Below are positions 54,240 to 64,000 of a stretch of DNA of 64,000 nucleotides, piece after piece. Positions within the stretch are counted from its first letter, which is position 1, and each line of letters opens with the position of its first letter. The position numbers and the translations under genes are program-made. The notes below the pieces were generated by a model. It made no database searches. It saw only the letters and a list, made by a program, of their open reading frames with translations, and had not been told where the DNA came from. The stretch is from Pterobdella sp. o SKG-2022 (taxonomy: Eukaryota; Annelida; Clitellata; Hirudinida; Piscicolidae): the NCBI GenBank assembly GCA_964035795.1, contig OZ038324.1, positions 124,001 to 188,000 of the forward strand, read 5' to 3'.

Positions 54240-54832
54240 ATAATAAATTGTCTTGAAATATTCAAATTATCACCCATTTTCATCAACTTCATCAAAACTA
54301 AAATAAAATTATGGAATACAAACTTTTTCTTTCTCACTCTAATGGCATCTTTTTTTTCTTTGGTTTAAAAATAAAATGCGGTATCTTTCATGGCGATTCT
54401 TTATCTCCACTTCTTTTTTGTATGGCACTCATACCTTTATCAAAACTCTTGAACGAAACCAGATATGGTTATAAGATAAGAGGAAAAAATATAAACCATC
54501 TGTTCTATATGGATGATCTAAAAATTTATGCTTCAAGTGATGGAGTGTTAGAAGGAATGCTAAAAACCGTGAAGAAGTTCAGTGACGATATCGGTATGGA
54601 ATTTGGTCTCAATAAATGTGCTAAAACTTCGTTCAAAAAAGGAAAACTATCTTATACTTCTGGAATAAAAATCAGTGATGGAACTATTATTAGAGAGTTA
54701 GAGCAAGAAGAAGTATATAAATATCTCGGAGTAAACGAAGGAAGTGAAATAAAACACGCAATGATGAAAGAGAAACTAAGAAAGGAATGTATCAGAAGAG
54801 TAAGAACCATTATGAAGACAGAATTGAATTAA
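54240..54832 (+). pseudogene. 5'-truncated reverse transcriptase of an R2-like/RLE element
   Basis: The frame begins inside the palm domain (WIINCLEIFKLSPIFINFIK near 54236) and shifts near 54310. It continues in the open frame 54311-54832 with IKCGIFHGDSLSPLLFCMAL, LFYMDDLKIYASSD (catalytic M-D-D), FGLNKCAKTSF and YKYLGVNEGSEIKHAMMKEK. F-Y-M-D-D with GDSLSPLLF is typical of elements that carry a C-terminal restriction-like endonuclease. The sequence to 54965 continues the protein with small frameshifts (AVPVISY, then WNLSEIKRIDTKIRKQLT). Confidence 0.85.
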
Positions 54833-54965
54833 AAAAACCGAATAAAAGCATAAAATACAATAGCAGTACCCGTAATATCTTATAAATTTTCACATAATTA
54901 ACTGGAATTTAAGTGAAATAAAAAGAATAGACACTAAAATTAGGAAACAATTAACTTGTCACAGA

Positions 54966-55994
54966 ATGCATCATCCAAAATCAAATATAGACCGTTTATA
55001 TTTGCAACGTAACAATGGAGAGAAAGGGTTAGTTCACTTGGAAACTTTATATAAATCATCAACAACAGGTCTTTTTCATTACTTAAGCAATACTGAAGAC
55101 TGGGTGCTTAAGCTAGTTCATCTCTATGAAAATTCAAAAAAACTTCACTCAATAGTTAAAGAAGCCAATAAATTCTACTGGAAACTTTGCCTTAACCCTG
55201 TAGACAATAATGCACTAAAACCGATAGAGTTCTCAAAAAGTTTAAAAAAAATTGCAAAACATGAAAGTATGAAAAAGCTCGAAATAAGCTGGCAAGAAAA
55301 ACCTCTGCATGGAAAGTTTGTAACAAGATGTAAAAATGATGATGTTGATACTAAAGCAACTCACCAGTGGCTCAACAGCTCTGGATTGAAGGCGGAGACT
55401 GAAGGATTTATATTTGCGGCTCAAGACCAAATCCTTGTCACCAAAAACTTTCAGGCAAATATAATCCAAAACGGAACATACCCCAAATGTAGGTTTTGTG
55501 GTGAGAAAGTAGAAATTATTGACCACTTTATTTCCGGATGCTCTGTTCTCACACCTGGAGAATACAAAAGAAGACACGATAGGGTAGGTCAATATCTCCA
55601 CTGGAGAATCTGTAACCACTTCAAAGTGAGTACAAGAAAAAACTGGTATGAACATCATTCAGAGCCAGTTACTGATGGTCCAAATTTCACCATTCTTTGG
55701 GACTTCCCAATCCAGACTGACAGAACAATACAAGCCAACCGACCAGACATTGTCGTAAAGGATTTGCTAAGCAATGTCTGTTATCTAATTGACATGAGCG
55801 TGCCATCAGATAAAAATGTGTCATCCAAAACATTTGAAAAGCTCTCCAAACATAAAGACTTGGAAATTAAAATCGACAAAATGTGGCACCTCAAAGCTAA
55901 AACTATCCCAGTTGTAATAGATGCACTGGGCCTTGTAAATAAAGGAACCAAAGAATTTTTCGATAAAATACCCGGCAATCCATCTCTTCAGTAA
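54966..55994 (+). CDS. intact C-terminal frame of the RLE-type element: Cys/His finger and PD-(D/E)XK region (342 codons)
   Basis: Continuous frame from MHHPKSNIDRLYLQRNNGEK to GNPSLQ and TAA. Visible parts: a conserved GEKGLVHLETLYK segment (residues about 18-31), a KATHQWLNSSGLKAETEGF stretch (about 121-139), a finger CRFCGEK...HFISGC (about 176-192), then KRRHDRVGQYLHWRICNHF, ILWDFPIQTDR, and the nuclease motif NRPDIVVKDL...CYLIDMSVPSD (about 263-287). Known: such elements nick target DNA with this nuclease. The first ATG is internal to the original protein. As the longest undamaged frame of its kind here, it suggests a young insertion, although the RT upstream is broken. Confidence 0.8.
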   Translation: MHHPKSNIDRLYLQRNNGEKGLVHLETLYKSSTTGLFHYLSNTEDWVLKLVHLYENSKKLHSIVKEANKFYWKLCLNPVDNNALKPIEFSKSLKKIAKHESMKKLEISWQEKPLHGKFVTRCKNDDVDTKATHQWLNSSGLKAETEGFIFAAQDQILVTKNFQANIIQNGTYPKCRFCGEKVEIIDHFISGCSVLTPGEYKRRHDRVGQYLHWRICNHFKVSTRKNWYEHHSEPVTDGPNFTILWDFPIQTDRTIQANRPDIVVKDLLSNVCYLIDMSVPSDKNVSSKTFEKLSKHKDLEIKIDKMWHLKAKTIPVVIDALGLVNKGTKEFFDKIPGNPSLQ

Positions 55995-56132
55995 ATCCAG
56001 AAGATAGTTCTAAGCGGCACAGCCCATGTCCTCAGAAAAGTCCTATCAATATAACTTCCAATTTCGCTCATCTGAGGTCACTGGTAGTAACTTGATGTTT
56101 GATCTTATAACTAGTATTTCAAAAAAAAGAAC

Positions 56133-56133
56133 G

Positions 56134-56222
<89 letters not shown>
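56133..56222. repeat. (AAT)n microsatellite, about 30 units
   Basis: An uninterrupted AAT run between the 3' untranslated part of the RLE element and a second RLE C-terminal fragment. It gives rise to spurious poly-Ile and poly-Leu frames. Confidence 0.97.
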
Positions 56223-56223
<1 letters not shown>

Positions 56224-56390
56224 GATCAGAAAAAAATGTTATATCATAGACATAGCTATACCAGGAGATATTCGAACAGAAATAAAAGAAAAAAAAATAA
56301 ATACCAAGAATTGGCCAGAGAATTATCCAGGTTATGGAAGGTGAAAACAACAGTAATTCCGGTAGTAATTTTTAAAGATATTTAAATAAA
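56223..56390 (+). pseudogene. C-terminal fragment of a second RLE-type element
   Basis: Translation in two frames gives KKCYIIDIAIPGDIRTEIKE, then KYQELARELSRLWKVKTTVI and PVVI. The IDIAIPGD motif and the Lys/Trp helix equal residues about 280-315 of the 54966-55994 frame but differ enough to be another subfamily. It begins exactly at the end of the AAT run. Confidence 0.75.
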
Positions 56391-57285
56391 GTATTTTATC
56401 TCGACTTATTTTTAGAAAATTATTCCCATATTTGTTGTTTTTTTATTATAATTATTTTTATTTTTTTTAATTTTTATTCTTTTCTTATACATATGTATAT
56501 TTTTTTTTCAATTTTATTTCGTGTATAAGCTTAATTTTTTTAGTTTCTATAAGTTCAGTTTTATCATGGAGTTTTACTCTCGAGATTATGAAAATTTGTT
56601 GGTCTTGAGCAAAATAAAAGGGAGGAAAAGAAATCGATAGAAAAAAGAATAAAAAAGATGATAAATAATAGTGAGAAGATAAATCAAATGCAGAAATGTT
56701 TGTTATATTTGTTTGTGTGTCTTATTATATTTCTGGGCAGTGCTTGTTTGTACACTGTTGCCGTGAATTTTTAGCACAAAGCTGATCTCTGATCAAGTGA
56801 TTTGTTCAATAAAACTTTTTTAGTGTTATTATTCTAAATGTTTGTTATATTTTTTTGTGTGCTTTATTATATTTGTGGGCAGTGCTTGTTTGTACACTGT
56901 TGCGGTAGATTTTTAGCACAAAGCTTTTCTCTGATCAGATGATTAGATTCACAGTGGTGTCAAGAGTTAATTATTGGTTTTGGAAAAAGAATATCTTGGT
57001 AAGTTTGGTGTTTGATAAAAAGGTATAAATATATATTTATATATGTATAGGAAAATTTAGAAAAAGAACAAAAAAAGAAATTAATTAAATTAAATCAGAA
57101 AAAATGAAAAAAATTTAATGAAAATATTATGATTAACTAAGCTAGCCTATTAACAAAAACTATTTTTTTTCCATTTTTATAGCTTTGATTCAATTTTATT
57201 TCAATATTTTAGAAATTTATTTTCATTATTCTTTTCAAGCGTTATAGAATTAATATTAAATGATGTTACCATGGCAGTTAACATC
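56391..57285. other. AT-rich stretch with a 140-bp tandem duplication
   Basis: No coding similarity. It holds the duplicated unit described separately. Confidence 0.5.
56696..56945. repeat. two tandem copies of an about 141-bp unit
   Basis: AATGTTTGTTATATTT...GTGGGCAGTGCTTGTTTGTA, CACTGTTGC and TTTTTAGCACAAAGCT occur at 56696-56800 and 56837-56942 with scattered differences. Between the similar parts lies about 36 bp of T-rich sequence. It could be duplicated SINE- or MITE-like material. Confidence 0.85.
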
Positions 57286-57500
57286 TAAGTTTGTATACTT
57301 GAAAGTTATTTGAGCACTAAAGGTAATTTTATTAAGTACAAAGCTTTTCGTTAACAAAGTAACATTATCAAGTATGTTAAAATTCAGACAACGGTGTCTT
57401 TGAATTTTAACGTACTTGATAATGTTACTTTGTTAACGAAAAGCTTTGTACTTAATAAAATTATCTTTAGTGTTTAAATAATTTTGTATACTTGATAATG
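57286..57500. repeat. about 210-bp foldback repeat
   Basis: The left arm GTATACTTGAAAGTTATTTG...CACTAAAGGTAATTTTATTA and AAGCTTTTCGTTAACAAAGT is mirrored by the right arm, ending AATAAAATTATCTTTAGTGT...GTATAC. The centre is GACAACGGTGTC. Part of one arm (TTATTTGAACACTAAAGGTA) also occurs at 20351-20375. It is probably a MITE. Confidence 0.92.
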
Positions 57501-58400
57501 GGAGTTCAACTTACGAAAAGCTTCGTATTATTATTCAGTTAATAAAAGTGTTTGAATCAAATAGTTAATGGAAATAAATTGGAGAAAAAAAACGTAAAGA
57601 AGGCAATAATGAGTGAAATTTCAAAAGTGCGGTTGCCTAGGAAACGAAAAAATGAGTACTTTATAATATAAGTGAATTTATCATTATTTTTATTCTTCCT
57701 CTTATTATTCTTATTAGATGTATTATTAATATTATACAACTAATTCAAAGCTATTATGGTGTTAGGTATAATTGGTATGTATTATTCAAGGTTTGTATTT
57801 AGAATTTTTGAGTATTTCAGAAATTGTGAAAAATAAAAATTCAAGTACAATTTTATATAAATCACTCTTACAACTTGTAATTTTATTAACAAAAGAATAT
57901 AGAAAAATCTAAATTTTAATTTGGAGAAAAAAAATCTCAAAAATATGAATTATTTAGGTTTTGAAAGTAAAATATCAAATTGTAGAAAAATGTTTTTTAG
58001 TCAAAGAATATCAAACTATGTTCCAACATATGATTAATTGTTTTTTTAAAAATGTTATTTAGTATTTTTTAGAGATATTTATTGAGGTTCAATTGAGAAT
58101 GTATTCACTAACTTGCAAAAAAGTTACTTTTATGAGAGAAAATCCTTCAAAAGGATATTAATAATGATAAATACTAATCTTTGAACTTTTTAAAAAAAGA
58201 AATGTTGAAAAGCATATAAAACTCAAATTTCAAAACTGAGAGTAACACTTGGTCAGTTTTCGTTTGCGCCATCATAAACAATGAGTAAAAACAACGTGTG
58301 ATCACTAATTTTACCTTTTATTATCCGTGATCTATAATGATATAAACTACTTTTATTTAATTCAAAATTAATGAATAAAAGCCTTGTAAGAATTTCTTGA
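57501..58400. other. AT-rich stretch, nothing recognised
   Basis: Contains a further CGAAAAGCTTCGTAT string near 57515-57530, probably a fragment of the foldback family. No coding similarity. Confidence 0.5.
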
Positions 58401-58420
58401 TTACCTAGCTGACTGGGAAA

Positions 58421-60060
58421 TCAACTTTTGCCTAGGGCGCGTTTGATTAAATTGTTCAGTGCACGATGTCTAGAGATGCGTCCAGCACTTAATTTGCAAA
58501 ATAACGGATGTCTTCCAAGAGCGTCTACTTGAGCTCCACAACGACGTTTGTGCGGCGAGTATAAACGCGATCCAAAACGGAGGAATATCGAAGTTCTGAA
58601 AGATTTGTCGTCTAGCAGCTCGCCCGTTGCTGAGTTTGGTAAACAGTTGACAGGCACCGGAACAATTTTGAGAGGCAGAAACTAAGGATGCAAGTTTGTG
58701 TTGGTTCAAAGTTTACCGATTGGCTGTTCAACGCTTCACACATAGATTCATCCTAATTGCGTTGGATTTCAGGGTTGGAGGGAATCTGAAGATCTTCTAC
58801 AACCCAGGCTTCCATTGCTGCAATAAATTCAACCTTTGACCGATGTTCCTTAGTGTTATTGAAAACATCAGAGATCAAAGACCGACATGCTACGCGTGAA
58901 AAAAAAGCTGGAAGTGCAAGATCGTAGGGTGAACGAAGACCAATCCCCGCATGTCTAACCACAAGTTTTGCTTGCAACCAAGCTGTGTCATCAAAATTAA
59001 TGTTTCCAATTTTGGCGGCTTCTTCCCTAAGCGTTTGCTCATATTTTATTAGAAGCACAAGTTCGTGAAAGCTAGGGCAGCACCTTAGAATGAAAAGACA
59101 ATTTTTAAGGAGGAAAAACGCTTGATGGGCACTTGGATGAGACAATCTATCAATAATTTTCTGCAGATGGGAGTGTTTGGCTGAAGGTGAATTTTTGACG
59201 GCAGAGCTAAATATTGGTGCACCAAACATTATTAGCTTCTCAGGGGAGGAAGGGGGGGGGGCGTAACCTGGATCCTTTTCAGTATGCCTCGGATTTTTCC
59301 AAAGCCTTTTGAAAGTCGACCGCGTCCAGATTTAAGTTTACGACCTCAGATCTGGACGCGTTTATTTCAAGGCCGATCAGAGAGGGCAAGAATGATGGTT
59401 TCCAAATCATGAATGATTTTGTCAACTGGTCCTCCTAAAGTTGCATTGTCTAGAAACCATACACTTAGTGGCTCGGAAACCGACCTTGCTATGTCGTCAA
59501 CAGCTAAAGCGAATAGTTGGGGACCGATAGGATCACCTTGTTGAACTCCGGATGCTGATGATATTATTTGGTCTTTACAGAAAAAATCGCTTTGGTGTTG
59601 GTAAGCGATCCGAGCTAGGTTGTAAACAGAAAGGGCACGGTGGTGACATACTTTGAGAAGATGATCGAGGTGAACGGCGTTAAACGCGTTTTTTATATCG
59701 AGTTTAATCAGTATACTTTTAGAAGAAGTGCTGTTCTGATGATCAGAAATATAGTCCCGAATAGGCGGCCTCTTCACATCCATAGATAGAGAGGTTGCCA
59801 CTTAATAAAATATTGTGCATGTTAGATATAGAATTTGATAATTTTCTACCAACTTCAAATGTGGTGGATAAAATGAGATCCTTCAAGTGTTCGGGTCTTA
59901 AGCCATCTAATCCAGCACTACTGCTAAAAGAAAAAGACCTCAAGGCTGCAAGAACCTCATTTGGATTATTAGTTAGCAAATGATCAACTAAAGGAGGAGG
60001 TGGGCGAAAATCAGAAGAAATAGATGATTGTTAAAGACGGAGAGCGTCCATGACTTTAGC
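58421..60060 (-). pseudogene. RLE-type element reverse transcriptase with CRCG segment
   Basis: Minus strand, in order: DFRPPPPLVDHLL near 60010 and SFSFSSSAGLDGLRPEHLKD near 59930 (RT start), then frame 59801-59367 with ILIKLDIKNAFNAVHLDHLL (motif A), SASGVQQGDPIGPQLFALAV and SVWFLDNATLGG, where the usual Y-x-D-D reads FLDN, losing the second Asp. The C-terminal part in frame 59229-58753 includes WLQAKLVVRHAGIGLRSPYD, and CGAQVDALGRHPLFCK...GRISRHRALN follows near 58560-58440. The nuclease domain expected next is missing; homologous pieces lie at 46.3 and 51.3 kb. The element is dead. Confidence 0.8.
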
Positions 60061-60069
60061 AGTGGGATA

Positions 60070-61104
60070 ATAATAATAATATTAGTTTACGAGGTTTATT
60101 ATAGTGATGTTTAACCCAGAGAGTTTCAAGATCACTTGATATTTGTAAAATATTCTAGTATAATAATAGATTATAACAGCTTAATATTTAAAAAAAAAAA
60201 CTACTTTTCCACCCCTTTCCAAAGTTCTTCACTTTCCTAACCCTTCTTAAGCCTTCCGGCAAGCCGTTCCACAAACTTGGACCTTCAACATCAAACCTAC
60301 GCTTTCCAATACTTGACATTTTGGACTTGGGGACCTATAAATTGGTTGGGTCCGAAGATCTAAGCTTTCGCTTTTCAGGTATTTCAGAGATAGGTATGAG
60401 TTTTTCCGATATGTATTTTGGACCATATCCTAGCCTACATTTAATTATAAGTAAGAATATTTTATAAACAACTCTATCCCTAACTTTGACCCAATGCAAC
60501 TTTTTCAAAACTGGAGTTATATGGTCAAACTTCCTTGTGCCTGTAATTAATCTGGCTGTAGTGTTGATATGAGACCGGACTCTACACAGCTGCTTTTCAG
60601 GTAACCCAGCTAACAATGTGTTGCAATAATCTATACTGCTCAGAATCAAAGCAACAGAAAGGGTTCTCAACAATTCATAAGAAAAACACTTCTTAATGGA
60701 CCTTATCTGCCTGAGAGCTGAGAAGCCTACTTGCAACATCTTACTTATATGTGAGTTCATACTCAAGTCTCTATCCGTGAAAACACCCAGGCTTTTGACA
60801 CTTTCTGAAGGTGATATGAAAGTATCCAGTATCCTTATCTGTTTGGTTGGTAACTTGTTCACCTTTCTCAAAGAAGAAAACCATATAGCTTCAGTTTTAG
60901 ATCTATTGAGTTTAAAACTATTGGATTCCATCCAGGCTGCCATCTCATTGACACAGTCAGACAATCTGTTCTGCAATTGTTCAGTTTCACCAGGGACACA
61001 GCTAGAATATGTCTTTGTGCAATTGCTTCTAGATCACTAGAAAACAGATTAAATAAGAGCGGGCCGATTATAGAACCTTGTGGCACACCAGTATAGATCA
61101 TCAT
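60070..61104 (-). pseudogene. CR1-like element, 3' half
   Basis: Minus strand. It opens with IYTGVPQGSIIGPLLFNLFS at 61095, then loses the YADD block through a frameshift near 61000. The 213-codon frame 60976-60335 has SFKLNRSKTEAIWFSS, SPSESVKSLGVFTDRDLSMN, SIDYCNTLLAGLPEKQLCRV and HITPVLKKLHWVKVRDRVVY, the standard CR1 C-terminal order. The protein ends near 60335 and the 3' region runs to about 60070. Its 5' half lies beyond an inserted element, at 62940-64000. Confidence 0.88.
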
Positions 61105-62680
61105 CATTTCATTATAGTCAGCATCTATCCATTTTCCAAGGGGTCACTGACTTCTTTCCATGATCTAACTCTCTCCCTCCATTTCACCCTGTCATAGCCA
61201 TCTTCAAGAACTAATCCAAGCCCACGACGAAGGTTTTCCATCATCCCTTTCCAGGTTAACCTTGGCCTTCCCCTTCTTCTACTACCTTCAACCTCAAACC
61301 TTTACGCCTGTTTGACATAGTCGTCATCCTCTTTCCTTACTACATGACCCAGCCATCTCAAACTTTCTTGCCTCACCACTTCAACGATCGTATTATCCAA
61401 CCCTAATCTAACCATCAACTCCTTTGTACTCACACCATCAGCTAGTTGCACACTACACATCATTCTAAGCATCCGTTTTTCTGCTCCTCTCAAAATACTC
61501 TCTTCAATGGATCTTACTACTCAGGTTTCCGAGCCATATGTCATGACAGGTCTCACACATGTCATATAAATTTGTCTTTTAATATTCCATGTGTGTCTTT
61601 TACCACATAACATAGAAAACACACTGTTGAATGCCTTCCAGCCCAGCCCGATCCTTCGTGTAACAGCTAGATCACTTCCTCCTCCACCATTCACATTGTC
61701 TCCTAAATAACAATAACTATTTACCCTTTCCAACTCACCTAAACAAGCATTTGAAACATTCTTATCTTCCCTATTTGCACCATTTGTACAAACCCTACAT
61801 CCAAAATTTCCATTCATCCTACGAGAAACTCTCTTTACCCTAGCACACGGCGCATGAAACCACTTCTTACATGTCTTGTACCTCACACAATTTACCTTAG
61901 CCCTCTTACCACACACACCACATGGATAATTCTTAGCCAAGACAACAACCCCACCACCACCACTACTCTCAATGACCTTTGTCTTACCCAGATTAACCTT
62001 CAATCCTTTCTTTTCGAAGGCTGCCTTCCAACGGATGAATTGTGCTTCTAGTTCTTCCATAATCTCTGCCATCAAAACCAAATCATCTGCATAAAGCAGT
62101 TCATATAAAGCACCTTTTTTTCCATCTTCCGACGATACGTCTAGCACTATTGAAAACAAAAACGGCGAGAGAACCGATCCTTGATGGACACCTACACCAA
62201 CATCAAATTCTTCCGAATGTCCACCTCCAACCTTAATCCGCGTTTTTGCTCCTTTGTACATTGACATTACTGCTTGAACCAACCTTTTCGGCACCAACCT
62301 TTTTCTCAGCGCCCATTCAATCACCTTTCTTGGTACCCGATCAAAAGCCTTCTCCAAATCAACAAAACAGATAAAAAGCTTCCTATTCTTCTCAAGGTAG
62401 CTTTCCTAAATTCTCCTAAGAATAAAAATAGTGTCTACTGTGTTTCTGTTAGGCATAAAACCAAATTGCATTTGATTAACTTTCACTAACCTTCTTAACC
62501 TCTTCTCCAGCAACCTTTCCACCACTTTCATACCATGCTCTGAAAGCTTTACACCTCGATAGCTCGCACAGTCCATAACGCTACCTTTCTTCTTATAAAT
62601 GGGAACAACTGTACTCATCATCCAGTCATGAGGCATATCCATTCCATCGAGGATTTCATTTGCTATTTGCAAAATAACTT
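61105..62680 (-). pseudogene. PHD-containing non-LTR reverse transcriptase, best-preserved copy
   Basis: Minus strand. The frame 62786-62406 carries [33 protein letters not shown] and MQFGFMPNRNTVDTIFIL. The 278-codon frame 62357-61521 carries [20 protein letters not shown] (motif A), [20 protein letters not shown] and [13 protein letters not shown], then a C4HC3 finger (Cys146, 149, 157, 163, His168, Cys171, 187, 190 of that frame). ELERVNSYCYLGDNVNGG follows directly. The C-terminal frame 61493-61302 has [18 protein letters not shown]. The zinc finger thus sits between the palm and the C-terminal RT region. The endonuclease is absent. It is inserted in a CR1 element. Confidence 0.88.
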
Positions 62681-62795
62681 GCTGGGAACTGAGGGCCATT
62701 GCTTTATTTTTTATATTCATGGAAAAATTTTTGGAGCAAAAAAAGCCCTCGATGGAGCATGCCCTTGCTTCCACTTCATAGCACATGTTTCATGA
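62681..62795 (-). repeat. about 115-bp dispersed repeat, copy 2
   Basis: Matches 31081-31200. Here it abuts the first surviving RT codons of the PHD-RT copy and contributes the start of its open frame (ARACS...NKAMALSSQQ), so that start is not genuine. Confidence 0.75.
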
Positions 62796-62939
62796 CTTCA
62801 AATAACCAAATAAGAATGCAGCTAAATGAATTTTGTTTATTTACAAACAATTCATTTTATATCTACAAGTCATGTTTAATATAGCGAGAAAATTTAAGTG
62901 ACATAAATCAAACTCTATTACGATAAATGAACTCGCATG

Positions 62940-64000
62940 GAGATGAAATAAATTAGTCCTAACACTATTATTAGTAATATAATAACACCTATTATTTAAA
63001 TAGCTCTTATACCATTCTAAGACTAAACCCTTGAAACCGAATTTTGAATATAGCTTATTTATTAAAATACTATGATTAACTAAATCAAAGGCTGAGGAAA
63101 GATCCAACAATATCAAAAGACTAAGCCTACCTTCATCAGCTGCTTTTAAAATATCCATGTGGATTTTTGTGATAGCAGTTTCTGTTGAATGAAAAGGGCG
63201 ATAAGCAGACTGAAATCTCGGTAAGAGATCATTTTCAACCAAAAAACTACGTGTCCTTTCTAAAACCAACCGTTCAAGTATTTTTGATAAGACAGGGACA
63301 TTTGAAATTGGTCTACAGAAGGATGGCTCAGATTGGGTTTTTTCAAAATCAGCGTCACACAGGCTAACTTCAAACCTTGAGGAACAGTTCCTGATTTGAA
63401 AGATGAATTAAAGATGCTAACTAAAAAAGGTGCTATCAAGCTTGCTATTCGTTTCAATAGCCAAGTTGGGATCGGACCTAAAGCACACTGTTTGTTTGGT
63501 AAGTTGTTGATTATCTTCACCAATTCCTCTTCATCCACCTCAATAAATTCGTCTAACACTGAAGTCCTGGATGAAACCTCAATTTGAAATAGACCACCAT
63601 CTACACTTTTGATCTCACCAATTTTATCATCCAAGTATTTCTTGAAACTACCAATTTCAATTCCTTTACCTTCACCTGTCTTACCCCTACCAGCAACCTC
63701 ATTTATGCATTTCCAAGTTGTCACTGACTTGTTTTTACATTCAAATAGCTTAAGATCCACCTCAAGACCTTATGATCTGAGAAGGAAACATCCAAACAAT
63801 AGATAATCGTGTCGTCTGACACGATCACACTAAAAGCTGCGGAAACATCATCTTCGATCAATTTAGCATTAACTCGCTTACACAACTGTTTTTTCATCAA
63901 AAGCACCGGAAAGTGGCTTCACGGACATGCAAGTTGGTGTCTTGTCGGAGACCCTGATTGGCGAAAAAAAGCAATGTTGCTTCTTATTATAGAATTGAGA
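62940..64000 (-). pseudogene. CR1-like element, 5' half (endonuclease end and RT start)
   Basis: Minus strand, running off the window edge. SDHKVLR-like residues near 63760 are the endonuclease end. The frame 63760-63260 has CINEVAGRGKTGEGKG, then VDEEELVKIINNLPNKQCAL and PIPTWLLKRIASLIAPFLVS. The frame 63269-62841 has NDLLPRFQSAYRPFHSTETA and LSLLILLDLSSAFDLVNHSI (motif A), then YLNNRCYYI. It breaks near 62940. The next CR1 residues (YTGVPQGS) lie at 61095, so both halves belong to one split element. Confidence 0.85.

Noticed and set aside
56111..56385. Long poly-Ile and poly-Leu open frames
   Set aside because: They are translations of the AAT microsatellite, not proteins; only the part after 56223 has retroelement similarity.
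59324..59366. Small inverted repeat CGCGTCCAGAT...ATCTGGACGCG
   Set aside because: It lies within RT-derived coding sequence of the RLE-type element, and the residues on both arms fit that protein.

Overview
The window is nuclear DNA from an invertebrate animal. It is AT-rich, its only clear host gene is split by spliceosomal introns, and nearly everything else is decayed mobile elements. The transposon mix (CR1-like, RTE-like, I/jockey-group, restriction-like-endonuclease non-LTR elements, a Penelope element, Tc1/mariner, a tRNA-derived SINE, foldback elements) and the high similarity of the host protein to vertebrate DNA topoisomerase I suggest a cnidarian or another early-branching metazoan. 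The species is not identified; this is inference, not a database match.

Host gene. DNA topoisomerase IB (TOP1) lies on the minus strand, 40262 to 19653. I placed 18 coding exons. All have GT/AG borders, all phases agree, and together they give 2094 coding bases (697 codons plus stop) with all five catalytic residues. Short introns (57-185 bp) alternate with long ones (0.4-4 kb), and most of the introns over 1 kb are full of retrotransposon and transposon debris. Nine of 17 donors begin GTT rather than GTA or GTG, which is unusual. An 18-bp palindrome resembling an NRF-1 site lies about 490 bp upstream of the start codon. Topoisomerase IB relaxes supercoiled DNA in the nucleus.

Left flank (1-19.6 kb). 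A plus-strand I/jockey-group element with three PHD-like fingers, endonuclease, reverse transcriptase (RT) and the start of an RNase H is interrupted at its endonuclease by a 5'-truncated jockey tail with a target duplication. Then come two RTE-like elements in opposite orientation, a Tc1/mariner element with intact terminal repeats, a nearly full-length minus-strand RTE-like element (10.37-14.1 kb), AT-rich filler, a well-bounded tRNA-derived SINE, and old RT scraps.

TOP1 introns (19.8-39.5 kb). These hold several copies of an RT family with a PHD-type zinc finger built into the RT, two derivatives in which an endonuclease is joined to an RT tail with the RT core missing, a jockey tail, a decayed Tc1, and two hairpin-forming repeats.

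Right flank (40.3-64 kb). This holds a possible signal-peptide exon, a second tRNA-like sequence, a Penelope-like element with a GIY-YIG domain, fragments of two families with C-terminal PD-(D/E)XK-type nuclease regions (one 342-codon open frame survives), a nearly complete RTE-like element, several foldback repeats, and a CR1 element split by a PHD-RT element. Apart from TOP1 and the open CDS entries flagged below, coding remains are pseudogenes. I see no operons, CRISPR arrays, rRNA or bacterial systems.
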